Positions 44,853-55,482 are shown, counted from the first letter of the stretch. The stretch: 64,000 nt of DNA from Hygrophila difformis (GCA_030278955.1 JAOANR010000014.1:13518068-13582067); one strand, 5' to 3'. Notes: generated by a model not told the origin, from the sequence alone. Numbers and translations: made by a program.

Positions 44853-46221
44853 AGATAAAGAAATAATCACAGAAGAACAAGAGGAAACAAAAGAAATAGA
44901 ATATGTAGAACAATATGAAGGACAAAGAGGATATGCAATAAAAGCTATCTTAAGTCCAGAACAAATCAATAAAATACAAGGATTAGATCTAAAACATGGA
45001 TTCAAGCATACAAATTTTAATATACTATCAAGAACATTCTCAAGAAATAATATAGTAATTCATGAATATCATGAACTAGAAAAAACAGTAGATGTATGTA
45101 ACACTAATACTACTCTAAAACTGCACCTTTTAACAAAAGATATAATAAATAAAGGACTAGAAAAATTAAGTAGAAAGAAAACAGAGAAAATACAATACGT
45201 ACATTTAGCAGGAGTAAAGATTCTAATAAAATCTTTATTTAGAAGTGGAATAGACTTACCAGTAACAATAAGCCTACATGATTCAAGATTATTAAATCCA
45301 CAAGACTCACACTTAGGAACTATTAATGGAAACTTAATTTACCAAAAACTATTATTTACATGTTACCCAAACTATTGTGTATCTTTACAAGATCAAAATA
45401 TAGACGAAACATTAACCCTATACATAAAAGTACATAGGAATGATGTAATGAAAAATGAAAGTAAAATATTTACAGTACATTATAGTGCTTTTTATAGCTA
45501 CCTAAATAGCAATAGACTAAAACCTTATGATGATAAAAAGACAATAGAAATACACGAAGCATGTAGAGATACAATAGCAGATCTAATATTACCAGAATTG
45601 AATAATCCAACGTTACAAGATGATTGGATAATTGATCTTGCGGACAAGAAAAATACAATAGAGATTGGAAAACCATTAGAAAATAGGAGACCACAATTAT
45701 CCTATATAGGAAGAACAATGAGTAGCAGAAAAAGTATAGACTATAGCCCAAGAACAAATCTAATACTTGATCAACCAAGACATAGTATTGATATACCATA
45801 CGAAAAAAGTAAACAAAAAGCCCAAACATGGAGAATTAATATAGAATACTATAATGGCACAAACTGGATAAAAGGACCAAATATATTAGTAGATACTGGA
45901 GCTGGTAAGAATCATATAGGAAAAACATGTATAAATGGATTAGTAAAGCATATAGGAACAGAGTATAGATATGCTACTTTTGAAGGAGAAGTAAGAAGAG
46001 TAAATGAATTAGTGATAGTACCAATAAAACTAGGCACAGACTTAATAGAAGAAGTAAAATGTTATGTAGCAGAAGAAGAAGGAACATCAAGTAGTACCTA
46101 TCATGTCTTGTTAGGCAACGAGTTTTTAGACTCATTAAACAAATATACGATAACAGGAGAAATTTTTAGTGGAAAAACAAAAAATGGAAAAGCTTTTGTA
46201 ATAGGAAAAGCATATATATGA
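44845..46221 (+). CDS. Viral movement protein with C-terminal retropepsin-like domain
   Basis: 458 codons. Residues about 20-270 show the pattern of the 30K-superfamily movement proteins of Caulimoviridae: the central VHLAGVKILIKSLFRSGIDLP stretch and the following beta-rich region. Such proteins open plasmodesmata for cell-to-cell spread. Residues about 330-455 hold a second domain with DTGAGKNH (Asp350) and, later, VLLGNEFLD. This is the layout of a retropepsin-type aspartic protease. The next ORF begins with another such domain. The stop overlaps the next start (ATGA at 46218-46221). Confidence 0.78.
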   Translation: MNKDKEIITEEQEETKEIEYVEQYEGQRGYAIKAILSPEQINKIQGLDLKHGFKHTNFNILSRTFSRNNIVIHEYHELEKTVDVCNTNTTLKLHLLTKDIINKGLEKLSRKKTEKIQYVHLAGVKILIKSLFRSGIDLPVTISLHDSRLLNPQDSHLGTINGNLIYQKLLFTCYPNYCVSLQDQNIDETLTLYIKVHRNDVMKNESKIFTVHYSAFYSYLNSNRLKPYDDKKTIEIHEACRDTIADLILPELNNPTLQDDWIIDLADKKNTIEIGKPLENRRPQLSYIGRTMSSRKSIDYSPRTNLILDQPRHSIDIPYEKSKQKAQTWRINIEYYNGTNWIKGPNILVDTGAGKNHIGKTCINGLVKHIGTEYRYATFEGEVRRVNELVIVPIKLGTDLIEEVKCYVAEEEGTSSSTYHVLLGNEFLDSLNKYTITGEIFSGKTKNGKAFVIGKAYI

Positions 46222-48110
46222 AAGAAATTAGATTTCCAACAACAGTATACCTAGAGTTAACTATACTACAAACAAATATAACAACATGTGCTATATTAGA
46301 TACAGGAGCAGAAATCACATTAATACAAGAACATTTAATAAAAGAATGGGAAGTAAATAAAAGACCAATAGAAGTACATGGAGCTACTGGACATAGTTTA
46401 ATTATTAATAAAATAGCTAAAGATGTTCAAATAATTTTAGGTAATAAAATATTTACAATACAAGAAGTATTTGTTAGCCCAGTAAAAACAATTGATGTAT
46501 TATTAGGGACAGATTTTACAAGTTTATTTCAAAGCTTTAGAGTAGATAGATATAATATTCAACTTAGATCAGCATGTAACCACTATATTACTATTCCGAG
46601 AATAAGGAAACCATACAGAGTGCTTCAGAAACGTGGTGAAAAAGGAGAAATTATAAAACAACTAATTACTTATTACATAAAATTTAAAATTCACAAAATT
46701 AAAAAACAAGTACTAATTCAAAAGCCAGAAGATTTTGATAAATATGAACTTCATGAGACAATAAAATACATCTCTGAAAACTATGGAGAAAATCCAATTG
46801 AAAAATGGAATCTTAATAAAATATATGCAGAATTAAAAATGAAAAACGACGATATAATAATAAGAACTCAACCGATGATGCATAATCAAGAAGAACTTCG
46901 AAAACAAATAAATGAATTGTTAGAATTAGACCTTATTCAAGAATCTATAGCAGAACATAATAGTCAAGCTTTCTTGGTTAGAAATCGTAGCGAACAAATA
47001 AGAAAGAAACCAAGGTTAGTAATAAACTATAAGGAACTAAACAAAAACATGATATTTGATGGATACTTTCTACCTAACAAAGAAAATCTAATAGGATTAG
47101 CTAGAGGTAGAACTATTTATTCAAAATTTGATTGTAAAATGGATCCAGAAAGTATAAAATACACAGCCTTTAGTACACCACAAGGACACTATGAATGGAA
47201 GGTTATGCCGTTTGGAATAAAAAATGGACCACAAATATTTCAAAGAAAAATGGATAAAACATTTAAAAAATTTAGTAACTTTATATTTGTATACGTAGAT
47301 GATATACTAATAGCCTCAAACACTATAGAAGAACATAAAAAACATTTAGATATATTTGCAAAACTTTGTAAAGATCATGGATTAATTTTATCAGAAAAGA
47401 AAGCAGAAATATTCAAAGATGAAATAGAATTTTTGGGTCTAATATTGAACAAACTTGGAATTAAAATGCAACCACATATAAGTACAAAACTTGTTAAAAT
47501 GCCTGATGAACTTAGGAATAAATTAAACATACAAAGATTTCTTGGAATTCTAAATTATGCAGAAGGATTTATATCAAATTTAGCAAAAAAGACAAATGAT
47601 CTAAGAAAATTGATAAGAAAAAATAATAAGATAGGATGGAATGATCAACATACTGAAATTGTCAAACAATTAAAAGAAGAATGCTCCAAATTACCACCGT
47701 TAAGATTACCTGACGAAAAAGATAATTTAATAGTACAAACCGATAGCTCAGACTACCATTGGGCAGGATTATTAAAAACCGATACTGGTGAAATTTGTAG
47801 ATATGCATCCGGAACATTACAAGGAGCAGCCATAAACTATAGTACAAATGAAAAAGAATTACTTGCAGTGATTAAATCAATAGATAAATTTTCATTTTGG
47901 TTATTAAGTAGAAAGTTTAAAGTATTAACTGACAATACACAAGTAAAACCTTTAATTTACAATAAAGTTCCAAATAAACCCCAATATAGAAGAATAATAA
48001 GATATCAGACTTTCTTGTCAATGTACGACTTTACTGTTGAATATATTAAAGGGACTGAAAATTATCTAGCTGATTTTTTGAGCAGGAACCCTGAATATGG
48101 AGAACAATGA
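46218..48110 (+). CDS. Viral aspartic protease, reverse transcriptase and RNase H polyprotein
   Basis: 630 codons in one open frame. Protease: ILDTGAEITL (Asp28) and VLLGTDF (about residue 95). Reverse transcriptase: RLVINYKELN, KFDCK (Asp305) and the YVDD box (residues 359-362). RNase H: QTDSSDYHWAG (Asp509), NEKELLAV, LTDNTQV and a closing ADFLSRNPE. Just after KFDCK the six to eight residues that normally follow in caulimovirid RTs (the GF-QI segment) are missing without a frame change. The enzyme is therefore probably inactive although the ORF is open. It overlaps the next ORF by 14 bp. Confidence 0.9.
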   Translation: MKEIRFPTTVYLELTILQTNITTCAILDTGAEITLIQEHLIKEWEVNKRPIEVHGATGHSLIINKIAKDVQIILGNKIFTIQEVFVSPVKTIDVLLGTDFTSLFQSFRVDRYNIQLRSACNHYITIPRIRKPYRVLQKRGEKGEIIKQLITYYIKFKIHKIKKQVLIQKPEDFDKYELHETIKYISENYGENPIEKWNLNKIYAELKMKNDDIIIRTQPMMHNQEELRKQINELLELDLIQESIAEHNSQAFLVRNRSEQIRKKPRLVINYKELNKNMIFDGYFLPNKENLIGLARGRTIYSKFDCKMDPESIKYTAFSTPQGHYEWKVMPFGIKNGPQIFQRKMDKTFKKFSNFIFVYVDDILIASNTIEEHKKHLDIFAKLCKDHGLILSEKKAEIFKDEIEFLGLILNKLGIKMQPHISTKLVKMPDELRNKLNIQRFLGILNYAEGFISNLAKKTNDLRKLIRKNNKIGWNDQHTEIVKQLKEECSKLPPLRLPDEKDNLIVQTDSSDYHWAGLLKTDTGEICRYASGTLQGAAINYSTNEKELLAVIKSIDKFSFWLLSRKFKVLTDNTQVKPLIYNKVPNKPQYRRIIRYQTFLSMYDFTVEYIKGTENYLADFLSRNPEYGEQ

Positions 48111-49185
48111 ACAATGGGATGATGCTGGTCTAACTGACCACATTTACAATGAAATAGATCGACTACAAAAACTACTCCAGTCGACTATGGACAGACAACT
48201 AAAGCTACAACAGTTGATTGTTGGAAGCTTTATGGACGAACATAAGACTATCAATGACGATATATATGAATGTAACAAATGTTTGCAGGGATTACTAACT
48301 ACTATGGAAGAATACTTTTATACCCCTGAAGAACTAAATACTGGTGTTTCAAACCAGGAAGGGAAAGCTAATCCTGTTCCAAAAGAGGACAAACAAGCAA
48401 AACAATCTGGGGATGCAAGACCTTCGACCTCGTCGAAAAACATTGCAGAAACTAAGAAGTATTTTTGCGACAATATTCCTCAACCAACACCCATTAGCCC
48501 TGAAACAAGAAACTTTTTAGCAGAATACCATACCCTGAGCAGCTACATATACTCCTTACCCAGACAAGAATCATCATTTTACACAGAATTCACCAAATCC
48601 CTACATCCACAAGTAACTATTTTACCAGGCTGCGACCCGAACTTTGTTTCGAACTGTTTCAAATTCGGTTTTATCAGAACTATTTTCCTGTCCCCTTTAC
48701 GAACCGAAATATCCAAATTACCTGTACTACTTGAAGGCCTAAACATAAGACCAAAAACCCAGAAACTAAAAATATTTTCTATTAGTCCAGAAGTCAAACA
48801 CTCTTCCTACCATCTTGCTATTGCAGAAGAAATCACTAAACCAGAAAGTTATCCTCAAGACTATGGAACCCCCAAAACAGAAATCTTTAATGACAAATAC
48901 ATCCACTTCAAAAGAGCAATGGGAATACGTGCTGTCCATGAACAGATGAAAAGACTATACAACCAAGGCGCAGGAATCTTTTTCGGAAATGAAGAAATTG
49001 TAATGATTGAGCAATTGAACACTCCAGGATTCAGATCAGGAAATTTAGCAGGACTAATTCAGAAATTTGACACATACAATTTTGAATGCTCAGAAGAAGT
49101 CAAGAGTATCTGGAAGAAAGCAGTAGAGAAATCCACCACAAGCCTGAAAACAAGAACATTTCTTCGGAAAGAGACAACGAAATGA
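48097..49185 (+). CDS. Viral downstream ORF, possible transactivator/inclusion-body protein
   Basis: 362 codons after the RT ORF, in the place of the translational transactivator of caulimo-, cavemo- and solendoviruses. The N-terminal 80 residues are helical, a Ser/Lys linker follows, and residues about 130-350 look globular and mixed. I see no definitive transactivator motif, so the name rests on gene order. Its base composition is less A-rich than the upstream ORFs. Confidence 0.55.
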   Translation: MENNEQWDDAGLTDHIYNEIDRLQKLLQSTMDRQLKLQQLIVGSFMDEHKTINDDIYECNKCLQGLLTTMEEYFYTPEELNTGVSNQEGKANPVPKEDKQAKQSGDARPSTSSKNIAETKKYFCDNIPQPTPISPETRNFLAEYHTLSSYIYSLPRQESSFYTEFTKSLHPQVTILPGCDPNFVSNCFKFGFIRTIFLSPLRTEISKLPVLLEGLNIRPKTQKLKIFSISPEVKHSSYHLAIAEEITKPESYPQDYGTPKTEIFNDKYIHFKRAMGIRAVHEQMKRLYNQGAGIFFGNEEIVMIEQLNTPGFRSGNLAGLIQKFDTYNFECSEEVKSIWKKAVEKSTTSLKTRTFLRKETTK

Positions 49186-49190
49186 AGTAA

Positions 49191-49467
49191 GCAGTGACGA
49201 CAGAGAGGACCAATGTAGCACCAAGAAAAGAATAATGCGGCAAGACGTATGCAATGACGCAATTGAACAAGAAGACAAGAACAAAATAATGCAGAAAGAC
49301 GCATGCAGTGACGTAATTAGACAACAAGACAAAGAGGACGGCTAATAATGAAGGATTAAAAATGACAGCTATGGAATCTCAATAATGGAAGAAAAAGGAA
49401 GGACGGAGATAAGGCCACGTAAATCAATTCTGAACCACATGATCCCCAAGACTCCATCTATAAAAGG
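49191..49467 (+). promoter_or_regulatory. Viral promoter: three TGACG repeats and TATA box
   Basis: TGACG occurs at 49195-49199, 49255-49259 and 49309-49313, each in a GCA(A/G)TGACG context. They sit in imperfect repeats of about 55-60 bp that share AATAATGC(G/A)G and AAGAC blocks. TGACG is the core of the as-1 element bound by TGA factors in pararetroviral promoters. TATAAAAGG follows at 49459-49467. Confidence 0.78.
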
Positions 49468-49592
49468 AGGAATGATTCACGAAGGATGCAGAAGCGAAGA
49501 TACCTACCATAGTATTTCTTTCTCTTGCATTTCTTTGTAATCTTTAGTTCTCTCTGTGTGATGTAAAACTATGAGTGATTTTAAAAGCTTTC

Positions 49593-49598
49593 AATAAA
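49593..49598 (+). terminator. Viral poly(A) signal
   Basis: AATAAA about 100 bp after the expected transcription start, as in caulimovirid pregenomic RNAs where the signal is passed once near the 5' end. Confidence 0.7.
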
Positions 49599-49599
49599 A

Positions 49600-50099
49600 G
49601 ATGATCGGCTAAGTACAATAGCCTGATCATTCCAGTAAATATCTTCGAGTATATTTTTCTAAGAGTCTACCAAAATTCTAAATATATGTGAGTGAGTGAA
49701 ACATATTGTGAGAGTCATGTCATCGATACAGTGATTTCCGAGAGGTCGTGCATACCGGAGTAAGGCAGGAGGCCTGAAAGAAGGATAGCAGACGAGGAAA
49801 GAAGGTTACTCGTTGAAGGACTCGATCAGAAAGTTTCAACCACAAAGCTTATACTACGGAAGCGAGGTAGACCCAGAAATTTTACTTTGAATGATAAATA
49901 CTGTGAATGATCATGGCATATATTTTGATTAATTACGTCCTCTGTTTAAGATCATAAATAAAATTTATAAAGTAATGTTTGAAAACTGTACAACAATTAC
50001 TAAAGAGATATACAAGCCTTTTAATTCCACATATACTAAACTGCTTGATAATATGTACAATACTTATAAGACAAAAGTACTAAACTTGACCAGGGGCAT
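49600..50099 (+). other. Viral leader sequence
   Basis: Non-coding sequence after the poly(A) signal with short ORFs and purine-rich blocks. In the circular genome it would join, across the element ends, to 41528-41936 and the primer site. Confidence 0.5.
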
Positions 50100-50215
50100 A
50101 TTTGACAATCTTTACATATAGAGACAAAATTAGGTAGTGAAAAGGAAGAAAAATAGTGCTAGGTACTGAACAAGTAATAAACTTAGGAAGAGAGGTATTT
50201 ATCTATAATTTCCCC
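50100..50215. repeat. Right terminal inverted repeat
   Basis: Inverse partner of 41412-41527. The outermost bases are TTTCCCC on the plus strand, followed directly by the TSD copy 50216-50224. Confidence 0.7.
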
Positions 50216-50224
50216 TAAGTTAAT
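50216..50224 (+). repeat. 9-bp TSD of the virus-bearing element, right copy
   Basis: TAAGTTAAT, identical to 41403-41411. Confidence 0.85.
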
Positions 50225-50333
50225 TGCATTCTGTTTTATTTTTTTTCTAAAGGAAGAAAAAAATATTACTACCATACTACCACACATATGTAGATAGTTG
50301 CTTTTATGAATAGTAGACCGTAACATATAAAAC

Positions 50334-50950
50334 TAGGCTGTGGAAAAATACCGAAAATACTGCATACTGTAGCGAAAAAATATCGAGAATACTGAAATTT
50401 TTGGTATATTGTAATTTTCGGTACGGTATGATACCGTACCATAAGATTTCGGTACGGTAACGATATAAATTTTTTTATACCGCGGTATACCGTTACTATA
50501 CCGAACTTCGGTATATACCACTGAATCGGTATGTCGGTATGTACCGAATGTCCGGTATATCGGTATATACCGCGATACCGATATGTGGGTATGTACCGAT
50601 GGTTTGGTATATCGGTATATACCGAACTTACCGAAAAATATACATAATTTTACATATTTAATCCTGTATGGTATGTAGGTATGTACTGAATGTTCGGTAT
50701 ATCGGTATATACTGTGATACCGGTATGTCAGTATGTACCGAAGGTTCGGTATAGCAGTATATACCGAACTTACCAAAATGTCGGTACGGTAACGATAAGG
50801 AAATATTTTATACCCAAGTCTTCGGTATACCGAACTTCGGTATACTAAAGTTTCTGTACGACAACGGTATGAAATTTTCCATCCCGCAAATTTCGGTACG
50901 ATATACGATACGACAAAATTTTTTTGGTATACCGTACCGACCCACCCCTA
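50334..50950. mobile_element. hAT-like non-autonomous element made of GGTATACC-type repeats
   Basis: Left end TAGGCTGTGG and right end (reverse complement) TAGGGGTGGG are hAT-type termini. Flanks TATAAAAC (50326-50333) and TATAAATC (50951-50958) differ by one base, fitting an 8-bp TSD. Almost the whole interior is GGTATACCG, CGGTATATACCG and variants. The long minus-strand ORF here is a product of the repetition. Confidence 0.7.
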
Positions 50951-51299
50951 TATAAATCACTATAATTTTATTTTAACAAATAAAAAATTGAAGTCCGGCG
51001 TTGAAATTCTATATTTCTTAATTAAAGAAATCAAAGATTTAAAAATTACATTTAGTCGGACACCATATGGCCAATATAAAATAAGCTAAGGTCTCAAAAG
51101 TGTTGAGACTAAAATATCATAGAGGTAATCAATATAATAAGCCACTAGAAGGAGGCTAATCCATTTTTGGACCATGATATATTCAATTATATATTTGGAC
51201 CACCTGAAGGCATTCAGGCCAAATCTACCCAAAAGAATGCTTATGTGGGCTAAGTAAAATGCATGCGTTGGCCCATAAGTATTGAGAACGTGTTAACAT

Positions 51300-51986
51300 T
51301 TTTTTTTTAAATGTATCTCCAAAAGATTTTGTGTGTAAAAGGCAGAAAAGTCAGTGAAAAAAACAAACACTTTAGAATGAACCTTACACGAAGCTGCGAA
51401 GAATCCAAATTCGATAACACGATGGTGAATGCGACGATGCTCTGGTCTTGAGCGACGTCCGGCGGAATGGGGTTAAGGAGGGCTGAAGCGAAGATACATT
51501 TGTCGCCTCCACAACATTGTAAGTTGGTTATTTTGCGATTTAGGGTTCCGACATAAAGTACTTTGGGGAAATTTTTCTCGTCAGGAAGAAGGAAGCAATA
51601 ATGTTTGGAAGGTAGTGAATAAAGGCGCCTGGTTCATGATTTTTAGGGTTTAGGGAGGAAATATATCGTGGGTTTAGGGATGCAATATACCATGGAAGGT
51701 AGTGAATAAAGGCTTCTTGTGAGAGTTGTTATTGAAGTTGTGGAATCATCCCAAACACAAAATAATGGTAGATATTTGCTTAATTCGGGGTGGACTGGCT
51801 TGAAAATGGCAGAACACGCCATTTCAGCGCTTTCTGCCTAGGTCCCGCATTGAGCCCGCGTTGGGAGTGCAGTCAGGTTCATCTAGGCGCTGGGGACGCG
51901 CCAGTCTGCCGCCTCTCCCCATTTTCTACGCTTTCTTCGTATTTTCTTACCTTTTTCGAGTTCCTATGCTTATGGAATGATACTAG
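51300..51986 (+). mobile_element. Left part of an older LTR (split by the ACTAG solo LTR)
   Basis: The stretch before 51986 includes a GCGC-rich patch (51840-51915) and TTTCTTCGTATTTTC, resembling the middle of the minus-strand LTR at 55690-57748. The sequence after 57968 continues this LTR type. The left boundary is not found, so the start is approximate. Confidence 0.4.
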
Positions 51987-53565
51987 TGTAATACCCGAGA
52001 ATTTAATTCAAGTTCGAACGAATTGAATTAAGATTCCTTATCTAAATAAGGCAGAAATAATTCCGAGAAGAGGAATAAATTATTGCTCGGAAATAATTCA
52101 TCAAAAATTCGAAACGTTGAACGAATCAACACTTGGGTCGAGTTGAAATGGGTTAGAAATGGGAAAAAAATCCCCAAAACAACCCATGAAATAAGCACAA
52201 TGATAGCCCAAAACTCTTTTGCTTGGATGAGGATTCAAAATCCCTAAGTGTGACAAGTTGACAGATTTTATTGTCAAGATTGAATTTTTACACATACTTA
52301 GAGTGCGAATCTCATGAAGTGTTCATCACAAAAGTTGTTCTAAATTGTGTCTAGTTTATTCTCTCAAAATTTCATAATATTAGGTTCAGCCGTTTGTTCC
52401 CAAAGTTTCCATCATTGGAACTATGTCACAGTGGATCCGAATTTATTGTCCAAGTGCATTTGTTTCGGTTACAACTCAAGTTTCTCCTATTAATTCATTC
52501 TTAAATGCTTTCAACAGCTCCTAGGACGTGTGAGGGATATATGAGACTCCCAGAGACTCCATTTTTCAGTTCAGAACTATCCTATATTGATGAGAAACAT
52601 CCCACCTTTGTTAAACTCAACCAGCCAAGCTTCATGTGTGGATAAGTCTTGATTTAAATGCTTCTAGGAGGTCATTTTCGAGTTGTGGAGATTTGAACCA
52701 TTTCCCCATCATTCATCCTCTTTATGATCATCATTAGAGTGTCATTAACAACCCATTCATTCCCCTTAATCAGCTATAAAACATCCCTCAACCTACACTT
52801 GCATCTTTCAGAAAATTTGGTGAGTTTCTAAGTGTATTCTTGTGTGTTCTGTGGAGAGCTCGAGCCAGGGAGTTTTGGACGACTTCCCATCAAGACCCTG
52901 ATGTATGTTCATCCTTAAAATCGATTCCTTCCTTATAGATTCGTAGCAATAGGTTTTAACAAATTTGATGTCTCTAAACCATGTCAATGGAGTGCTGCTG
53001 CGTTCGTGGGACATTCTCGTAGAGTCCGAGGATTCTATTTTCAATCTCAAGCATTCAAACTTCATCCTAAGTAAGTTAACGCCATTCCCTTTAAGTTTTG
53101 GGAATTTTAGTCAGAAGATTTTGAATCCATTGGTCTACGGAAACCCTATGGTTAATTCTGCCAGTATAGGACTCACCTTGTGCAATCTATGAAATCCTTG
53201 TATTTGGTCGACTTAGAGAGATTTTCTTAAAACTTTTTAGTCATAAGAAATGTTTTTTACATCTCAAAGAGTATGCTGTAAAATTTGGTGAATTTTGGAT
53301 ATCATTAGTATCCCCAAATCCGATCTGGTTTTCGGCTAAATATTTGAAACAATCTGTGAGAACATGTATTCTCACTTGTAGTGTATTTTTGACTTGTTTA
53401 GAATGTTTTTCTATTGATTTTCTCTGCATGAAATTGTTCCATATTGTGTCTAGAGTGTTCCTGCAAAATTCCACAATTTTTAACTGACACATGAAAAAGT
53501 TATTGCATCTGGTTTGTGTAAAGCTCTAATATGTGCCTTTTATCAAATCCCTGTGAAAATTAATA

Positions 53566-53826
53566 CTCCCTCTATCCCAAGTAAGTTGTCATGTTTGACT
53601 TTTTAACACTGTTCATTGTTTAACTTTGACTTAATTTTATTGCAAGGATATATAATTGAAAAAGATAGTCGAGTTGGGTCTTGTTAAAATCGTATAATTA
53701 TTTAGTTTTAGAATATATTTTTTACATAATTTTTTATTGTACATATTTTGAGATATTAACGATTTAAAAAGTGTATTGGATCGTATGCATAAATCAAATA
53801 AGATAGGTTAAATGGGACAGAGGGAG
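53566..53826. mobile_element. Stowaway-type MITE
   Basis: CTCCCTCTATCCC and GGGACAGAGGGAG with TA flanks (53564-53565 and 53827-53828). 261 bp. Confidence 0.9.
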
Positions 53827-54884
53827 TATATTTCTGAAATCCGTGTTTTCGAAGGACTTTAAGTCGTCTATCAGAATGTATTCTTCATGAAAATTTCTTA
53901 TTTATGTGTTATACATGTGGTGGTGAAACTTCAGAATGTTCGGACGAGAATTACTATTTTTAACACTTGTTGAAAGATAGGGTGGTATTGTTTAACTTTT
54001 GGCAGAAAATAGGTTCTATAAAACTCTCAATTTTGGACTATTTCCATAGCTTATTAGAAAAGTGTAAAAGATGAAACTTGTTCATCTATGTGTTAAGGAT
54101 CTACAGTTTCAATTTTGTGGTAATCGCCTTTCGTATGGATTTTTAAAGTTGTTTGGCGTAAACTGTGAATTACGAAATGGTGATGGAACATATTGTGAAA
54201 ATGTTGGATTTTTGAATCCATGAAAATGATAATTTTAGAATTATGAGATATGAATAAGGGAGATCATTTTTGAAATAATTTTTGGCATTGTTGAATGCCT
54301 TTGTTGTTAAATTACTCCATTGGATTGCTGAGAATCATTTTAAGTGATATTATGTCGATGTTGTGGAAAATATTTAAATTCATTGTGTACTATTACTTGA
54401 GTAAAATGTCATACTTTGATAGAGGGCGAGTGCACTATGGGATGGGTCTTGCATGGTCGCCCTCTAATATGCCAAGACGGCATTGTTGATAAATTGCGCC
54501 AAAACGGCTTTTGTTGCATGTATGAGTCACCACTCTTGGGTGTATCCGTGTTTGGGTTACCCGAGGCTCCAGAGTGTGTCTGTGTATGAGTCTGTTGCAT
54601 GCTGGTCACGACTTATGACCGATGTGATATGATAAGTGGGAAATAGTGTCCTCTTGTGCTTAATTGCGGCAATGGTAAAAACTAAAGAATTATGTTTTTA
54701 AAAGTTAATTGTGCTTGTAAAGTTAAATTTTATGCTATTAAATTAAAGTTTAAATTTTTAAATTAAATAAATGTCAAGTGTGTGATTGTTTAAAAATATT
54801 ATTTCTTTTTAACGAGTGGCAACCGTGATTTTAAAACACATTTATTAAAGTGGAGCGTGTTGATTTACTTAGTACCATTGTACT

Positions 54885-55482
54885 TAGGGGTGGAAATAGG
54901 CTAGGCCGGGCTAGGCCTAGGCTTGTACGGCCTGGGCCTACGTCGATTTTCATAGGCCCGAGCCTGACCTATTACATTTGATAGGCCTATGTTATAGGCC
55001 TAAGCCTGGCCTATTTATTTAAATAGGCCAGCCTCTAAGCCTTTTAAAGGCCTGATTAAGCTTATTTTAGAAATAAATTTAAATGTTTTTTCATATATAT
55101 CCGGATGTAATCATAAGGTTGGAAGACATAATTTGTTCACTTGGGCAAGTTTTCATCCAAAATTATTTATTTACGAGAAAAAACTCATAAATATCTTGAA
55201 AATCTATATAAGATCAAATTAATAATTACTTTTACATAATATAATATTAATAATACAACATATACCTACATAATAAACATAAATAGACTGATAATATGAT
55301 AAATAGGCCGGCCTGGTAGGCCTAAAAGGCTTTTAATTAAGCCTGGCATGGCCTATTTAGCTAAATATGCTTTTAAATTAGCTTAAGCCCAGCCTGTTTA
55401 TAAAAAAAGCCTGGCCTGGTCTGACCTTCGGTAGGTTAGGCCATAGGCCCCTGTCGGGTAGCCTGGCCTATTCCCACCCCTA
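54885..55482. mobile_element. hAT-like non-autonomous element made of TAGGCCTA-type repeats
   Basis: TAGGGGTGGAAATAGGC at the left and GCCTATTCCCACCCCTA at the right, near-perfect inverted ends. Perfect 8-bp TSD ATTGTACT at 54877-54884 and 55483-55490. The interior is dominated by AGGCCTA/TAGGCCT palindromes at both sides with an AT-rich core. Confidence 0.88.

Larger units (their letters stand above)
41412..50215 (+). mobile_element. TIR-bounded 8.8-kb element carrying a complete endogenous pararetrovirus
   Basis: Left end GGGCAAATACCAAATAAATA and right end (reverse complement) GGGGAAATTATAGATAAATA are inverted repeats. Aligned without gaps they agree at about 38 of the first 56 positions, and weaker similarity runs to about 110 bp. 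A perfect 9-bp TSD flanks them. Between the ends lies a whole Caulimoviridae-type genome with little spare DNA. No transposase is present. Either the virus integrated into a non-autonomous Mutator-like element, or the ends captured the virus and moved it. Confidence 0.72.

Noticed and set aside
41412..50215. Interpretation of the viral block as an LTR retrotransposon
   Set aside because: There are no direct LTRs and no integrase. It has a movement-protein ORF, a single tRNA-Met site and a poly(A) signal just after the promoter, all typical of Caulimoviridae.
50333..50776. 147-codon minus-strand ORF rich in Tyr, Arg and Ile
   Set aside because: Encoded by the GGTATACC repeats of the hAT-like element. 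A repetitive peptide, not a gene.
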